A stretch of 64,000 bases of DNA from positions 186,001 to 250,000 of the forward strand of contig JBKBKB010000001.1 in NCBI GenBank assembly GCA_046294735.1, given 5' to 3'. The number at the start of each line of letters is the position of its first letter. Within the stretch, counting starts at the first letter, position 1. Both the position numbers and the translations under genes were made by a program. The stretch comes from 34-65-8 sp046294735 (GTDB lineage: Bacteria; Pseudomonadota; Alphaproteobacteria; Sphingomonadales; Sphingomonadaceae). The notes under the pieces were generated by a model, which worked only from the letters and a program-made list of their open reading frames with translations, made no database searches and was not told where the DNA came from. Shown here in pieces: positions 1 through 7,482 of this stretch.

Positions 1-549
1 CAGGCCGTCCTGGAGCATCGCCAACGCGCCCTCACCCAGTTCCTCGGCTGGCTGGCCGATCAACACCAGGGTCCCGCGCCACTGGTCCTTCCGGTCAACC
101 AGCAACTGAGCCGCGCCAATCAGCCCGGCCATGTGGGTATCGTGCCCGCAGGCATGCATGACACCGGTCTCGACCCCGGATGCCGGGGTGGCCTTGCGGG
201 TCGAAGCGAAAGGCAGACCGGTCTGCTCCACTACCGGCAGCCCATCCATGTCGGCGCGCAGCATGACCACCGGCCCGTCGCCGTTGCGCATGACTGCAAC
301 GACGCCGGTCTTGCCGACACCTTCGGTCACCTCGAAACCCATCGCCCGCATCCGGGTTGCCAATTTCCTGGCGGTTTCAAATTCCTCGAAGCTCAATTCC
401 GGGTTGGCGTGCAGATCGCGGTAGAGTTCCATCAACGCGGGCATTTGCGCCTTGACCCCATCGCGCAGCGCATCAGCCTGGGCCGGTGCACACAGCGCCA
501 AAGCCAGAGCGCCCATTGCCGCCCGGGCGGTGAGTTTCTGCCATGCCAT
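1..549 (-). CDS. M20 family amidohydrolase/peptidase, 5' part only (runs off the window)
   Basis: About 183 codons are visible, starting at the ATG at 549 (another ATG lies at 544); the gene continues past base 1. The N-terminus is a probable signal peptide (KLTARAAMGALALALCAPAQA), so the enzyme is probably exported. It carries the M20D metal-site motif MHACGHDTHMAG and the following GQPAEELGEGA, which holds the catalytic Glu pair typical of hippurate hydrolase/IAA-amino-acid hydrolase relatives. Known members use two metal ions to remove acyl groups from amino acids or to cleave dipeptides; the substrate here cannot be read. It is transcribed in the same direction as ccrM, 80 bp downstream of it. 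The family call is strong and the substrate is open. Confidence 0.88.
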   Translation of the reverse strand, partial: MAWQKLTARAAMGALALALCAPAQADALRDGVKAQMPALMELYRDLHANPELSFEEFETARKLATRMRAMGFEVTEGVGKTGVVAVMRNGDGPVVMLRADMDGLPVVEQTGLPFASTRKATPASGVETGVMHACGHDTHMAGLIGAAQLLVDRKDQWRGTLVLIGQPAEELGEGALAMLQDGL

Positions 550-629
550 GATTGTCTCCCCTGTCTTGTTGGCGGCACTGTGCCACCGGCGACAGCGCCA
601 ACGCAAGGGAAACGGGCAATGAAGGGGCC

Positions 630-1766
630 TCAATCCTCCACGCTCAGCAAATACAGCTGCCGCGCGGCGTCGATCGGTTTCACTTCTCCGCTCACCTCGT
701 AGTGCCAGAAGGTCCAGCCGTTGCAGCTGGGGGCGCCTTGCAGGTCCTTGCCGAGGCCGTGGATGCTGCCGGTTTGGGTCCCATAAGCCAGCGAACCGTC
801 CGCTCGCACCGTCGCCACCCAGCGGCGTTTCTTGTCGAACACTTGCGTGCCTGGCGCGATCAGGCCGGCTTCGACCAGCGCGCCGAACGCCACCTTGGGG
901 GCAGAGCGCGCGCTTTGCATGGTGGTGAGCGTGCTCTCGTCGAGCGGCAGTTCCTTGTCGATCCTAGCCAGCGCCGCCTTGCGGTAGACGCCTTCGCGCT
1001 CGCACCCGATCCACTCTCGGCCCAGCCGCTTGGCGACCGCGCCGGTGGTGCCGGTGCCGAAGAACGGATCGAGCACCACGTCGCCTTTCTCGGTGGTGGA
1101 CAGCAGCACGCGGTAGAGCAGGCTTTCCGGCTTCTGGGTCGGGTGGACCTTGTGCCCGTCTTCCTTCAGCCGCTCAGCCCCGCCACAGATCGGCAGAACC
1201 CAGTCGCTGCGCATTTGCAGTTCGTCATTGAGCGTCTTCATCGCGCGGTAGTTGAAGTGGTACTTGGCCTTCTCGCTCGTGGAAGCCCAGATCAGTGTTT
1301 CGTGCGCGTTGGTGAAGCGGGTGCCCTTGAAATTGGGCATCGGGTTGGACTTGCGCCAGACCACGTCGTTGAGGATCCAGAAGCCGAGATCTTGCAGGAT
1401 CGCGCCGACGCGGAAGATGTTGTGGTAGCTGCCGATCACCCACAGGGCACCATCGGGTTTGAGGACCCGTTTCGCTTCCGTCAGCCAGGACCTTGTGAAA
1501 GCATCATAGGCCGCGAAGCTGTCGAACTGGTCCCAGTGGTCGGTCACGGCGTCCACATGGCTGCCGTCGGGCCGGTTGAGGTCGCCGCCGAGCTGGAGGT
1601 TGTAGGGCGGGTCGGCGAACACCAGGTCCACGCTGCCGGTGGGCAGGCGCTTCATTGCTTCGACGCAGTCGCCATCGAGGATCTGCCCCAGGGGCAGCTC
1701 CGCACGCACGTCCGACAACGCAGCCGCAGCGCGCGCGCGTGTTCTCGTGGTCTCGATGACCCCCAT
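630..1766 (-). CDS. ccrM: CcrM-type adenine DNA methyltransferase (GANTC)
   Basis: This 378-residue protein has the beta-class methyltransferase order: catalytic motif IV DPPY (ADPPYNLQLGGDL, near residue 52) first and the SAM-binding motif DPFFGTGTTG late (near residue 235). The HKVHPTQKPE stretch precedes it. The C-terminal 100 residues (from about KVAFGALVEAG) match the extra RAMA-like domain of CcrM/BabI enzymes. In Caulobacter the enzyme methylates the adenine in GANTC at the end of replication and is essential or near essential in many alphaproteobacteria. The start ATG at 1766 has GGGGA about 8 nt upstream. Its leader contains several GANTC sites and a CtrA-like box, annotated separately, which fits cell-cycle control. 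Confidence 0.95.
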   Translation of the reverse strand: MGVIETTRTRARAAAALSDVRAELPLGQILDGDCVEAMKRLPTGSVDLVFADPPYNLQLGGDLNRPDGSHVDAVTDHWDQFDSFAAYDAFTRSWLTEAKRVLKPDGALWVIGSYHNIFRVGAILQDLGFWILNDVVWRKSNPMPNFKGTRFTNAHETLIWASTSEKAKYHFNYRAMKTLNDELQMRSDWVLPICGGAERLKEDGHKVHPTQKPESLLYRVLLSTTEKGDVVLDPFFGTGTTGAVAKRLGREWIGCEREGVYRKAALARIDKELPLDESTLTTMQSARSAPKVAFGALVEAGLIAPGTQVFDKKRRWVATVRADGSLAYGTQTGSIHGLGKDLQGAPSCNGWTFWHYEVSGEVKPIDAARQLYLLSVED

Positions 1767-1843
1767 CCGTAGTCCCCTGATTGCAAGTTATCCACAGGGT
1801 GAGTCCTTGCGGACTCCGCGTCAAGCACGAATGGTCGCAGCTT

Positions 1844-1862
1844 ATGGTTAACGCGTTCTTAC
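1844..1862 (-). promoter_or_regulatory. Probable CtrA-binding box in the ccrM promoter
   Basis: On the minus strand this reads GTAA-N7-TTAACCAT. The second half is a perfect TTAACCAT and the first half differs by one base from the CtrA consensus TTAA-N7-TTAA. It lies about 80 bp upstream of the ccrM ATG, a position consistent with a CtrA-activated promoter, as known for Caulobacter ccrM. Binding is inferred. Confidence 0.5.
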
Positions 1863-1903
1863 CTGGGTGCAAACCTCGATAGAACGAAAGGTGTCCGGCA
1901 CAA

Positions 1904-1940
1904 GATGTTGAGTCCGGTGGTGTTTACCGGACTCGACATC
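1904..1940 (-). other. Long hairpin between nhaA and ccrM
   Basis: Arms 1904-1918 and 1926-1940 pair over 15 positions with a single G-T wobble and a 7-nt loop. Both arms contain a GANTC site. It lies 36 bp beyond the nhaA stop and may strengthen termination of nhaA or act as a cruciform or methylation-sensitive element near the ccrM promoter. No T-tract follows on the minus strand. Confidence 0.5.
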
Positions 1941-1949
1941 CTGTGGTGT

Positions 1950-1966
1950 GGCGAGAAAGACTCGCC
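1950..1966 (-). terminator. Short hairpin downstream of nhaA
   Basis: A 6-bp stem (GGCGAG/CTCGCC) with the 5-nt loop AAAGA sits 10 bp past the nhaA stop codon. It is a plausible weak terminator, but there is no clear T-run on the minus strand. Confidence 0.35.
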
Positions 1967-1975
1967 TTTCTGGCT

Positions 1976-3187
1976 TCAGCCGATTTTTTCGGTGCGGACC
2001 GGATCGCCGCCTGCGCCCTTGAGGATCATGACGCCGACAAAGGCCGCGATCAACGATCCGGTCAGTACCCCGATCTTGACCTGGTCGATAAGGTAGGCGT
2101 CGACGAAAGCCAGGTTGCCGATGAACAGGCTCATGGTGAAACCGATCCCGGCGACCAGTGACAGGCCCCAGATATGGCGCCAGGTGATGCCGACAGGCAG
2201 GCTGGACACCCCGCTCTTCACCGCGAGCCAGGCGAAACCGACAATGCCCAACTGCTTTCCCAGGATCAGGCCCAGCGCGATGCCCAGCGGCAAGGGCGCA
2301 AGTGCGGCTGACGGCTCCAGCCCGACGAGGGTCACTCCCGCGTTGGCCAGCGCGAAGATCGGCACCACCATGAACGCCACCCACGGGTGCAGCGCGTGCT
2401 CCATGTGCTCCAGCACGGCCTCACCCTTGCGGTCGTAAAGCGGCACGGTCATCGCCAGTGCCACCCCGGCGAGCGTGGCGTGGACGCCAGACTTGAGCAC
2501 GAAATACCACAGCACCGTGCCGAGCACGATATAGGGGATCGGCGAAGCAACCCGCGCCCGCCCAATCAGCACCAGCAGCACTAGCACTGCCGCTGCGGCG
2601 AGCAGCATGGTGGTCTGCACACCGGGGGTGTAGAAAAGCGCGATAATGGCAATAGCGCCGATATCGTCGATCACCGCCACCGCCAGCAGCAGCGCTTTGA
2701 GCGCCACCGGCACCCGGCTGCCGAGCAAGGCCAGAACGCCTAGGGCAAAGGCAATGTCGGTTGCCGCTGGGATCGCCCAGCCGTTGATGTTATCTGGATA
2801 CTGCAGGTTAATGACAAGGAACACCGCCGCAGGCATGGCCATCCCGCCAATCGCGGCGAACAACGGCAGCGAGCTCTGCTGCCAGCTCGACAGCTGGCCT
2901 TCCAGCACTTCGCGCTTCACCTCCAGCCCGATCAGGAAGAAGAACAGCGCCATCAGCCCGTCGTTGATCCACAGCAAGGCCGGCTTAACGATCCCGCCCC
3001 CCCCAACTGTGACCGCTACTTCGGTCGACAACGCACCGAAATAAGCCGCGCCTAGCGGCGAATTGGCCAGCACCAGCGCGAGGGCGGCGGCAAACATCAG
3101 GATAATGCCGCCGGCACTCTCCTGTTTGAGAAAATCGCGCAAGGCGCGGGCGGCAGCGGCAGCGAAGGCCGGGGGGGTGTCAAGCAT
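1976..3187 (-). CDS. nhaA: Na+/H+ antiporter NhaA
   Basis: This 403-residue inner-membrane protein has about 11-12 hydrophobic helices. Hallmarks of NhaA are visible: PAATDIAFALGVLALLG carries the Asp corresponding to E. coli D133, and AVAVIDDIGAIAIIALFYT carries the adjacent Asp pair D163/D164 that bind Na+ and H+. The N-terminus RDFLKQESAGGIILMFAAALAL is also family-typical. Length agrees with the family (about 390-400). It would expel Na+ in exchange for protons and help pH homeostasis. It appears to be a single-gene unit: a terminator-like hairpin lies between it and the upstream DUF465 gene, and hairpins follow its stop. Confidence 0.96.
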   Translation of the reverse strand: MLDTPPAFAAAAARALRDFLKQESAGGIILMFAAALALVLANSPLGAAYFGALSTEVAVTVGGGGIVKPALLWINDGLMALFFFLIGLEVKREVLEGQLSSWQQSSLPLFAAIGGMAMPAAVFLVINLQYPDNINGWAIPAATDIAFALGVLALLGSRVPVALKALLLAVAVIDDIGAIAIIALFYTPGVQTTMLLAAAAVLVLLVLIGRARVASPIPYIVLGTVLWYFVLKSGVHATLAGVALAMTVPLYDRKGEAVLEHMEHALHPWVAFMVVPIFALANAGVTLVGLEPSAALAPLPLGIALGLILGKQLGIVGFAWLAVKSGVSSLPVGITWRHIWGLSLVAGIGFTMSLFIGNLAFVDAYLIDQVKIGVLTGSLIAAFVGVMILKGAGGDPVRTEKIG

Positions 3188-3220
3188 GAGAGTATCTGCC
3201 CTTAAGCGTTATCCCGGGTC

Positions 3221-3258
3221 AAGAAAAACGGGCGGACCGGAAGGGGGCGGCCCGCCCG
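3221..3258 (-). terminator. Rho-independent terminator (minus strand)
   Basis: A 7-bp perfect stem (3229-3235 with 3252-3258, CGGGCGG/CCGCCCG) is followed on the minus strand by TTTTTCTT. It lies between the DUF465 gene and nhaA and would end the DUF465 transcript before the nhaA start at 3187. Confidence 0.7.
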
Positions 3259-3284
3259 AGTCGAGGAAGGTACGTCTATTTTTT

Positions 3285-3333
3285 GCGGCGTGCAGGGATG
3301 GGTTGGGGGGAGGGGAAGCTCCCTGCACGCCGC
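3285..3333. repeat. 14-bp perfect inverted repeat
   Basis: Arms 3285-3298 and 3320-3333 (GCGGCGTGCAGGGA and its complement) enclose a 21-nt G-rich spacer. It lies directly after the DUF465 stop. It may be a processing or stabilising hairpin of that transcript; the canonical terminator follows 27 bp further on. Confidence 0.6.
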
Positions 3334-3340
3334 GCTACCA

Positions 3341-3514
3341 TCAACGCATGACGGGATGATCGCGTTGACGGATTTCCTCGATCCGGTCCTTCAGGCGCAG
3401 ACGCAGGCGTTTGAGGACCTTGGTCTCTTCCTGCTTGCCAACTGATTTGCTCGTATCGATCAGCCGGTCCAGCCGCCGATGGCGCCGTATCAGCCTGTCG
3501 AGATGAGTGGTCAT
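3341..3514 (-). CDS. YdcH-like DUF465 small protein
   Basis: A 57-residue, highly charged helical protein with the DUF465 core HLDRLIRRHRRLDRLID followed by LKRLRLRLKDRIEEI. This family of short coiled-coil proteins is very common in alphaproteobacteria, usually without a known role. I chose the ATG at 3514 because AGGAG lies 6-7 nt upstream; an in-frame ATG at 3538 would add eight residues but has no comparable ribosome site. It is divergent from the LysR-type gene, and the 107-bp gap between them holds the LysR-side palindrome. Confidence 0.8.
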   Translation of the reverse strand: MTTHLDRLIRRHRRLDRLIDTSKSVGKQEETKVLKRLRLRLKDRIEEIRQRDHPVMR

Positions 3515-3604
3515 GGCCTGCTCCTGCAACCGGGTCATTTTCCGTTACAGCGACATTTGGGCACCGGCAGGCGATAATTCCAATTGGAAGTTATGGTGCA
3601 TTTC

Positions 3605-3621
3605 GATAGAAAAAATCTATC
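3605..3621 (+). promoter_or_regulatory. OxyR-type palindrome (ATAG-N7-CTAT)
   Basis: GATAG-N7-CTATC forms a 17-bp palindrome that ends one base before the ATG of the OxyR-like gene. ATAG-N7-CTAT is the half-operator layout known for OxyR. A looser symmetric stretch (about 3573-3594) lies upstream. Autoregulation by the adjacent regulator is inferred. Confidence 0.55.
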
Positions 3622-4521
3622 ATGATCAGCTTCCGCCAGCTCCAGTACCTCGTCGCCCTGGCCGATACCGGCAACTTCGGTGCCGCAGCGGCACAGGTCC
3701 ATGTCACCCAGCCGACCCTGAGCCAGCAGATCAAGGAGCTGGAATCGCGGCTCAAGGTTACGCTGGTCGAGCGCGGCAGGCCGTTCCGCCTGACCCCGGC
3801 CGGGCGCGAGATCGTCGAGCGTGGGCGCCGCGTGCTGGCGGAGGTGGGCGAGATCCGCCGCGCCGCCGAACGCAGTCGCACCGGCCTCGCCGGAACCATT
3901 CGCCTCGGCGTCTCCCCCACCCTCGGCCCCTACCTGATGCCGACTGCGATCGTCCGCCTGCACCGCGACCATCCATCTTTGCGCCTCTACATTCGCGAAG
4001 GCATCCCCGACGACCAGCTGACCGAGCTGCGCCGGGGCGAGATCGACATGCTGCTCGCCCCCCTGCCCTTCAACTCCACCGAGCTGGAGGTGGCGCCCCT
4101 GTTCGACGAGCCGCTCCACTTGGTCGGCGCGCCCGACAACCCCCTGCTGGCTAGCAGTCCGCAGCACCGGGGCGATCTGGCCGGGGTGCCGGTGCTCAGC
4201 CTTGACCGGCGCCACCACTTCCATCGCCAGGCGGAGGCGATCTGCGCCGATCTCGGGGCTGAACTGCTGCGCGATTACGAGGGCACCAGCCTCGACAGCT
4301 TGCGCCAGATGGCCGGTTCCGGCCTTGGCCTTGCGATCCTGCCAGAGCTCTACCTGCGCTCGGAAGCGCCGGGCGAGGAAATGGTCAAGCGGTTCGCCAT
4401 CGCCGGGTGGCAGGCCCAGCGGGCCATCGCCGCCGCCTGGCGCAGCGACGCCGCCTATGCCGACGCCTATCGCGCCATCGCAGGGGTTGTCGCCGCAGAG
4501 GCACTTGAGATCCTGGCCTAG
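3622..4521 (+). CDS. LysR-family regulator, OxyR-like but with His at the peroxidatic position
   Basis: This 299-residue protein has an N-terminal winged HTH (FRQLQYLVALADTGNFGAAA, about residues 4-62) and a LysR effector domain. It aligns without gaps to the E. coli OxyR redox region as I recall it: DLAGVPVLSLDRRHHFHRQAEAICADLGAE. There the peroxidatic C199 is His199, while the partner cysteine C208 is kept. It would therefore not be expected to form the C199-C208 disulfide. An ATAG-N7-CTAT palindrome lies immediately upstream. No catalase or peroxidase gene is adjacent. It could be an OxyR paralogue that senses something else. The stop overlaps that of the convergent rnhB by 4 bp (CTAG). 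Confidence 0.85.
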   Translation: MISFRQLQYLVALADTGNFGAAAAQVHVTQPTLSQQIKELESRLKVTLVERGRPFRLTPAGREIVERGRRVLAEVGEIRRAAERSRTGLAGTIRLGVSPTLGPYLMPTAIVRLHRDHPSLRLYIREGIPDDQLTELRRGEIDMLLAPLPFNSTELEVAPLFDEPLHLVGAPDNPLLASSPQHRGDLAGVPVLSLDRRHHFHRQAEAICADLGAELLRDYEGTSLDSLRQMAGSGLGLAILPELYLRSEAPGEEMVKRFAIAGWQAQRAIAAAWRSDAAYADAYRAIAGVVAAEALEILA

Positions 4522-5156
4522 AGCATCGGCAGCTGCGCCACCGGCGCGAAACTGCGTCGATGCAGCGGGCACGGCCCATGTTCGCGCAGGGCAGCCAAGT
4601 GATCTGGCGTAGGATAGCCCTTGTTCCGTTCCCAGCCATAATGCGGATAGCGCACCGCCGCTTCCAGCATGATCCGGTCACGCCATTCCTTGGCGACGAT
4701 CGATGCGGCAGAAATGGACGGTTCCAGCGCATCACCGCCCACGATTGCACGCGCCGGCCAGCGCCATGCAGCGTCGCGTCCCGCGGGCGTCTGGTTGCCG
4801 TCAATCAGAACCAGCTGCGGATCGCTCCCCAGCACCCGGCATAGCCGCTCCACCGCCAGCGTCATCGCCCGCATGGTCGCGCCGAACACGTTGAGCCGGT
4901 CGATTTCGTCCGCTTCGACCACGCCGACTGCCCACAGGCAAGTGCGGCGAATCTCAACGTCGAGCACGGCGCGCCGTTTGGCGGATAGCCTCTTGGAATC
5001 GTCCAGCCCCTGTGGCCGATACTTGCCAAGTAGCACAGCAGCGGCAACAACCGGCCCAGCCAGCGGCCCTCGCCCAGCCTCGTCCACCCCAAGGATCATG
5101 GGGCCTATTTCATCATGCTGGAAACTTTTTGGACTGTTCGGAGTTGCGACAACCAT
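4518..5156 (-). CDS. rnhB: Ribonuclease HII
   Basis: The protein of 212 residues removes RNA from RNA-DNA hybrids, including single ribonucleotides. Family motifs are present: GVDEAGRGPLAGPVVAAAV (first catalytic Asp-Glu), LVLIDGNQ (second Asp) and SAASIVAKEWRDRIM (third acidic residue). The ATG at 5156 is preferred because GAGG stands 5 nt upstream; the ORF could extend to 5201 or begin at the ATG at 5099, directly before the catalytic motif. With the 5156 start its first codon overlaps the ATG of the divergent sugar dehydrogenase (5155), so each promoter would lie inside the other gene. Confidence 0.93.
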   Translation of the reverse strand: MVVATPNSPKSFQHDEIGPMILGVDEAGRGPLAGPVVAAAVLLGKYRPQGLDDSKRLSAKRRAVLDVEIRRTCLWAVGVVEADEIDRLNVFGATMRAMTLAVERLCRVLGSDPQLVLIDGNQTPAGRDAAWRWPARAIVGGDALEPSISAASIVAKEWRDRIMLEAAVRYPHYGWERNKGYPTPDHLAALREHGPCPLHRRSFAPVAQLPML

Positions 5157-6324
5157 GCTGACCTCATCCCGCCCCGCGCTCGCCCTGATCCTTTCCACCA
5201 CCGCACTCGCGCTCGCAAGCTGCGGTTACGAGACAACCGGGGATGGCGGACGCGACGCCGTTTCCACCCCGGCCCCGCATTCAGGCGTGGTGCAAGGCCC
5301 ATTCAGGGTGACCGAGCATGGCACATTCACCCGCCCTTGGGCCGCCGCATTCGAGCCCGGCACCGGGCGGCTGTTCGTGACCGAACGCTCCGGCACATTG
5401 AAACTGGTAGACCCCGCCAGCGGCTCCGCCACGACCGTTAACGGCGCCCCGCAAGTCGACTTCGGTGGCCAGGGTGGTTTGGGCGACATCGCTTTTGCGC
5501 CCGATTATGCCCGTAGCCGCGCCATTTATCTGAGCTGGGTCGAAGCCGGTGAGAATGATACCCGCGGCGCGGTCGTCGGCCGCGGCACGCTCGCCTGCGC
5601 GGGCAGCGACTGCCAGATCGAGGGTCTCAACGTGATCTGGCGGCAGGCACCCAAGGTGACCGGGCGCGGCCACTTTTCACACCGGATCGTGTTCAGCCCC
5701 GACGGCAAGCACATGTTTGTCGCCAGCGGAGACCGGCAGAAGCTCGATCCGGCGCAGGACAACACAAACACGCTCGGCACGATCGTCCGCCTCAACCTTG
5801 ACGGCACCGCAGCAGCGGGCAACCCGGTCGCTGCCAATCCGGAAATCTGGTCCTACGGCCACCGCAACATCCTGGGCATGGCGTTCGATCCGCAGGGCCG
5901 CTTGTGGGAAGTCGAGCACGGCCCAGCCGGTGGTGACGAACTCAATCTGGTCAAGCCGGGCCTGAACTATGGCTGGCCGGTGGTCTCTGACGGCGACCAT
6001 TATGATGGCAAGGCCATCCCCGATAACGCCACCCGTCCCGATCTCGCCAAGCCTGCGCTCGGCTGGACCCCGGTGATCGCGCCCGGCAACATGATCATCT
6101 ATGGCGGCAACAGGTTCGGCGCGTGGAAGGGCCAGGCGCTGATCTCCGGCCTCTCCAGCAAGGCGCTGGTGCGTGTTACCTTCGACGGCGAACGCGCCCG
6201 CGAGGCGGAACGCTATTCCTTCGACAAACGCCTGCGGGCCGTGGTCGAAGGGCCGGACGGTGCGCTGTGGGTGCTGGAAGACGGCGAAGGGGCGCGCCTG
6301 CTCAAGCTGGTCCCGGCAAGCTGA
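5155..6324 (+). CDS. PQQ-dependent aldose/glucose dehydrogenase, lipoprotein
   Basis: This 389-residue protein begins with a lipoprotein signal (lipobox LASC, Cys near residue 22) and is probably anchored in the periplasm. It belongs to the soluble PQQ sugar dehydrogenase/YliI family of six-bladed propellers: GLGDIAFAPDY, RGHFSHRIVFSPDGKHMFV with the likely catalytic His, and YGHRNILGMAFDP then LWEVEHGPAGGDELN. The family oxidises aldose sugars with PQQ and Ca2+. Start at 5155 fits the lipobox distance; a longer open frame exists upstream but runs through rnhB. A ribosome site (GGAG) lies about 11 nt upstream. The sugar and the acceptor are not deducible. Confidence 0.88.
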   Translation: MLTSSRPALALILSTTALALASCGYETTGDGGRDAVSTPAPHSGVVQGPFRVTEHGTFTRPWAAAFEPGTGRLFVTERSGTLKLVDPASGSATTVNGAPQVDFGGQGGLGDIAFAPDYARSRAIYLSWVEAGENDTRGAVVGRGTLACAGSDCQIEGLNVIWRQAPKVTGRGHFSHRIVFSPDGKHMFVASGDRQKLDPAQDNTNTLGTIVRLNLDGTAAAGNPVAANPEIWSYGHRNILGMAFDPQGRLWEVEHGPAGGDELNLVKPGLNYGWPVVSDGDHYDGKAIPDNATRPDLAKPALGWTPVIAPGNMIIYGGNRFGAWKGQALISGLSSKALVRVTFDGERAREAERYSFDKRLRAVVEGPDGALWVLEDGEGARLLKLVPAS

Positions 6325-6389
6325 TCCAGCGCGCAGACAAGGTGAAATTCATCGACAGTCACCCCCGCCGCCACTAAGCGGCGCGGCCC

Positions 6390-6908
6390 ATGGCAACGCT
6401 TATTCCCCTTGCCCAGGTTGATCCGGCACTGATCGAGCAATTGCTCGACCGGGCATTCGGGCCTGACCGGCACGCCCGCACGGCCTACCGGATGCGGGCC
6501 GGGATGGACTGGCTGCCCGCGCTGAGCTTTGCCGCGCTGGACGAGGACCACTGGCTAGTCGGCACGATCCAGTTATGGCCGGTCGCGCTGACCGATCCGC
6601 AGGGCCGCGCCCATCCGATGCTGATGGTCGGCCCGGTCGCGGTGGTTCCTGAGCAGCAGGGGGAAGGTTACGGCAAGGCGCTGATGCTGGCGGCCCTGCA
6701 GGCCGTGGCCCAAACCAGTGCGCCGGGCGCTGCCCTGCCGCAGGTGATGATCGGCGACGAGCCTTACTACGGCCGCTGGGGCTTTGCCGCCGCGCCAACA
6801 GTCGGTTGGCGCTGCCCCGGCCCGTGGGATCCGGCCCGCCTTCTGGTGCGGTGCGACAATCCGGCTGTATTGCCGGAACAAGGTATGCTCGGCCCTTGGA
6901 TTGGCTGA
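6390..6908 (+). CDS. GNAT-family N-acetyltransferase (YhbS-like)
   Basis: A protein of 172 residues with a GNAT fold. The acetyl-CoA-binding motif A reads VGPVAVVPEQQGEGYGKALM (Q-x-x-G-x-G-K, near residue 80-98), followed by IGDEPYYGRWGF, which is typical of YhbS-like enzymes. The acceptor is unknown. It lies 65 bp after the sugar dehydrogenase and 25 bp before the DUF1285 gene, so it may head or belong to the five-gene run that ends with cca. Confidence 0.85.
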   Translation: MATLIPLAQVDPALIEQLLDRAFGPDRHARTAYRMRAGMDWLPALSFAALDEDHWLVGTIQLWPVALTDPQGRAHPMLMVGPVAVVPEQQGEGYGKALMLAALQAVAQTSAPGAALPQVMIGDEPYYGRWGFAAAPTVGWRCPGPWDPARLLVRCDNPAVLPEQGMLGPWIG

Positions 6909-6933
6909 CAGGTTCTGGCATCGCTTCCCGGCA

Positions 6934-7482
6934 ATGCCCTATGAACCGCCCCCTTATCTTGCCGAACTGACCTTGGCAGAAATCGCCGAACAGGTCGCTG
7001 CGCGCAAGTTGCCGCCGGTGGAAGGATGGGCCCCGCAGAAGGTCGGCGACAGCGGAATGCGGATTGCGGCGGACGGGAACTGGTGGCATCAGGGCGGCCG
7101 GATTACCCGCGATGCCATGGTGCGCGCCTTTTCCGGCCTGCTCAAACGCGATGGCAGCGGCCAGCACTGGCTGGTTTCCCCGTTCGAGTTGCTTTCCATC
7201 GAAGTGGAGGACGCCGCCTTCATCGCCACCGATGTGAAGCGGGAGGACAATGCACTGGTGTTCCGGCTCAACACCGACGAGTTGGTGATTGCCGGGCCTG
7301 ACCATCCGCTGCGCGCGGCGGGTGATGCCGAAACGCCTGCGCTCTACCTCATGGTCCGGCGCGGGTGCGAGGCCCGGCTCAATCGCAGCACCTACCAGCA
7401 GCTAGCCGAAATCGCGCTGGCCGAAGGCGATGACTGGCAGATCGAGAGCATGGGCGCGCGATTCTCGATGGTGCCCCGGTGA
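6934..7482 (+). CDS. DUF1285 protein
   Basis: A protein of 182 residues beginning MPYEPPPYLAELTLAEIAE. The DUF1285 features are WWHQGGRITRDAMVRAFSGLL, HWLVSPFELLSIEVEDAAF and a C-terminal YLMVRRGCEARLNRSTYQQL. The family is conserved in proteobacteria and has no established function. The open frame extends upstream into the GNAT gene, but the ATG at 6934 gives the normal family start. Its stop overlaps the start of the Nudix gene (GTGA), which points to translational coupling. Confidence 0.85.
   Translation: MPYEPPPYLAELTLAEIAEQVAARKLPPVEGWAPQKVGDSGMRIAADGNWWHQGGRITRDAMVRAFSGLLKRDGSGQHWLVSPFELLSIEVEDAAFIATDVKREDNALVFRLNTDELVIAGPDHPLRAAGDAETPALYLMVRRGCEARLNRSTYQQLAEIALAEGDDWQIESMGARFSMVPR

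Larger units (their letters stand above)
1801..1963. promoter_or_regulatory. Cluster of five GANTC methylation sites upstream of ccrM
   Basis: GANTC occurs at 1801-1805, 1812-1816, 1910-1914, 1930-1934 and 1959-1963, that is five times in 163 bp of non-coding DNA. The first pair forms a perfect hairpin (GAGTCC, 4-nt spacer, GGACTC) 35-50 bp upstream of the ccrM ATG. In Caulobacter, GANTC sites in the ccrM leader make transcription sensitive to methylation state. A similar autoregulation is inferred here from position only. Confidence 0.6.

Noticed and set aside
552..1772. A 406-codon plus-strand frame over ccrM
   Set aside because: It is the antisense shadow of ccrM, with no domain sense. 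The ccrM motifs are complete on the other strand.
4669..5154. N-terminal extension of the sugar dehydrogenase frame
   Set aside because: It runs through rnhB antisense and would bury the lipoprotein signal. The ATG at 5155 is right for the lipobox.
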